NCBI RefSeq assembly: GCF_044377035.1
Contig: NZ_JBILJW010000012.1
Location: 42,183 to 106,182, forward strand
DNA: 64,000 nucleotides
Direction: 5' to 3'
From: Silanimonas sp044377035
GTDB taxonomy: Bacteria; Pseudomonadota; Gammaproteobacteria; Xanthomonadales; Xanthomonadaceae
Shown here one piece after another: positions 62,047 through 64,000 of the stretch. Each line of letters begins with the position of its first letter. Position 1 is the first letter of the stretch. The translations under genes were made by a program, and so were the position numbers. The notes beneath the pieces are model-generated. The model had not been told where the DNA came from and did no database searches. It was given only the letters and a program-made list of their open reading frames with translations.

Positions 62047-63137
62047 TTGGCCAGGGCGCGGGCCTTCGCCCGGACGGACAAGAGGGCTTCGAAGTTCGCC
62101 AGCGCCCGTTCGACCAGCGCGGGGTCGAGGGCCTGCCCGGCTGCGGCGAGCAACGCGGCGCGCAGGGCGTCGGGCGTCAGGGCCTCGCGTTCCGGCTGCG
62201 GCAGCAGGTGGGCGTCGAAAAAGTTGGCGATGGCGAGCACGCGGCTTTCCAGGCCGATGGCCTCGCCCTGCAAGCCCTTCGGAAAGCCCTGCCCGTCCCA
62301 GCGCTCGTGGTGCTCGCGCGCCAGCTGCGCGGCCAGGCGGCCTTCGACGGTGGCAAGGCGGTCCAGCAGGCCCGATCCGACCTGCGGGTGCTCGAGCACC
62401 GCCTGGCGACCCTCGCCGTCCAGGGATTCGTACTGCAGCAAGGCGTTTCGGACACCTTGCGGCAGGCGCATCAGGCCGACGTCGCGGAGCACGGCGGCGT
62501 GCCGGACGGCTTCGACCCGCGTGGCCGGCAGGCCCGCCAGCCGACCGAGCTCGGCCGCCACTTCCGCCGAGGCCATGGCATGCGGGAAGTATTCCGCCAG
62601 CGATTCATCCACCACGCGCGACAGCAGCTCGACCATGCCGTGGAAGGCGCCTTCGACGTCGACGATGTCGCGGAAGCTTCGGATGGCGCTGTGCGCAACC
62701 GTGCGCAGCTTCTGCGCGGAAAGCTCGGTCTTCTCGCGGTAATCGTTGATGTCGTAGTCGCGGATGACGCGGTCTTCGGGCAGATGGCCCGGCTGGCCGG
62801 TGCGCACGACGAGGCGGGTGCGATGGTTGCCCTGCTGCTCGCGCACCGCGCTGATCACGCGCAGGCCGGCGCTGGGCTCTTCCATCACCATGTCGATGAG
62901 GCCGAGCGCGATGTCGGGATGGGTGGCGAAGAGCGCGATGCCCTCCTCGGCGCTCGACGCTTCGAGCAGGTCGAGCGGGCGGCCGTCGACCTTCAGCTGG
63001 CCGAGCGCGAGGCGGGTGATGGCGCGGACCGATTCGTCGTCGTCGACGACAGCGACTTTCCAAGGCGTGACGGGCGCGAGGTCCCGGTCGTCGTCCGGAC
63101 CTTCCGCCGCGAACTGCAGTTCGTCGTGCATGGACAT
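62043..63137 (-). CDS. response regulator with degenerate HD-GYP output domain
   Basis: A 364-residue protein from ATG 63137 (GGGAG site). The receiver (about 25-160) has VVDDDES and phosphoacceptor Asp82 in LIDMVM. The C-terminal half is HD-GYP-like: HHERWDGQGFPKGLQG carries the GYP motif as GFP, but the HD pair reads RD (AAVLRDVGLMRLP, normally LLHDIGK), so the first metal ligand His and the Lys are lost. c-di-GMP hydrolysis is therefore unlikely, and it may bind another partner. Paired with the histidine kinase at 60664. The upstream frame to 63704 is antisense to mnmG. Confidence 0.88.
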   Translation of the reverse strand: MSMHDELQFAAEGPDDDRDLAPVTPWKVAVVDDDESVRAITRLALGQLKVDGRPLDLLEASSAEEGIALFATHPDIALGLIDMVMEEPSAGLRVISAVREQQGNHRTRLVVRTGQPGHLPEDRVIRDYDINDYREKTELSAQKLRTVAHSAIRSFRDIVDVEGAFHGMVELLSRVVDESLAEYFPHAMASAEVAAELGRLAGLPATRVEAVRHAAVLRDVGLMRLPQGVRNALLQYESLDGEGRQAVLEHPQVGSGLLDRLATVEGRLAAQLAREHHERWDGQGFPKGLQGEAIGLESRVLAIANFFDAHLLPQPEREALTPDALRAALLAAAGQALDPALVERALANFEALLSVRAKARALAK

Positions 63138-63264
63138 GGCGCACTCCCAACCGAGGGGGGAATGCCGAGGATGCCACGGCCCCGTTGGATTGGAATGAGG
63201 GACCTGCGAATTTCCGTCACACCCCCGCCCCGGACCGTGCGCGACCGAGGCCCGGGGAGACGCC

Positions 63265-64000
<736 letters not shown>

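Overview
The window is high-GC (about 70% in most of it) double-stranded bacterial chromosome, densely packed with short spacers, many ATGA/GTGA start-stop overlaps and strong third-position GC. The gene set points to a Gram-negative gammaproteobacterium: RecBCD, entericidin, YqjD/YqjE/YqjK, YbaL, MnmG, TolC-type outer-membrane efflux and many c-di-GMP and HDOD proteins. The style resembles Xanthomonadales/Lysobacteraceae, but that placement is inference. There is no rRNA, CRISPR array, phage or intact insertion sequence. One tRNA gene, tRNA-Arg(CCG), is present.

Layout. 1-7.3 kb: end of a TPR protein, a lipoprotein, a secreted trypsin-like protease with a very acidic N-terminal tract, an ABC exporter, an EAL phosphodiesterase, a PPC-like secreted protein and an exported methyltransferase. 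7.3-11.8 kb: an envelope and general-stress block, with two Crp/Fnr paralogues around a CsbD-like protein, an entericidin, a coiled-coil lipoprotein, a yqjD-yqjE-yqjK operon and a 48-aa membrane peptide. 12-19 kb: icd with a clear intrinsic terminator, patatin phospholipase, YkgJ-type Cys-cluster protein, S9 peptidase lipoprotein and an HDOD-GAF protein. 19.2-27.9 kb: recC-recB-recD in overlapping order, convergent with ybaL. 29.7-32.9 kb: NUDIX hydrolase, then an RsbW-like kinase, a STAS protein and a SpoIIE phosphatase, forming a partner-switching module.

33-44 kb is compositionally different, near 50-60% GC in the lines sampled. It holds one five-gene operon (response regulator, histidine kinase, RND adaptor, RND pump, outer-membrane factor) and a flavin amine oxidase divergent from a TetR regulator. 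It looks like an acquired island. Its right side abuts a decayed, internally deleted copy of the GAMT-like methyltransferase gene found intact at 46 kb.

44.5-50.5 kb: a class D-like sortase directly followed by one small secreted protein ending in a textbook LPNTA sorting signal, which is unusual for a Gram-negative. Next come the GAMT-like methyltransferase and a minus-strand set of MFS transporter, membrane sensor and stand-alone class III cyclase-like protein, then an extradiol dioxygenase. The sensor's extracytoplasmic domain is the same as that of the SpoIIE phosphatase at 31 kb. 50.5-50.7 kb: tRNA-Arg(CCG), whose 3' end is duplicated 111 bp downstream with two hairpins between the copies.

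50.8-64 kb: a serine hydrolase, an FG-GAP repeat protein, a 1206-aa metzincin-type protease with two kinds of C-terminal tandem repeat, an alpha-amylase-family enzyme, a GGDEF-EAL protein coupled to a small membrane protein, an overlapping response regulator (degenerate HD-GYP) and histidine kinase pair, and the 3' part of mnmG. No wholly new defence or mobile system was found. The best leads are the sortase-substrate pair, the split sensor/cyclase/MFS set and the tRNA-tail repeat.
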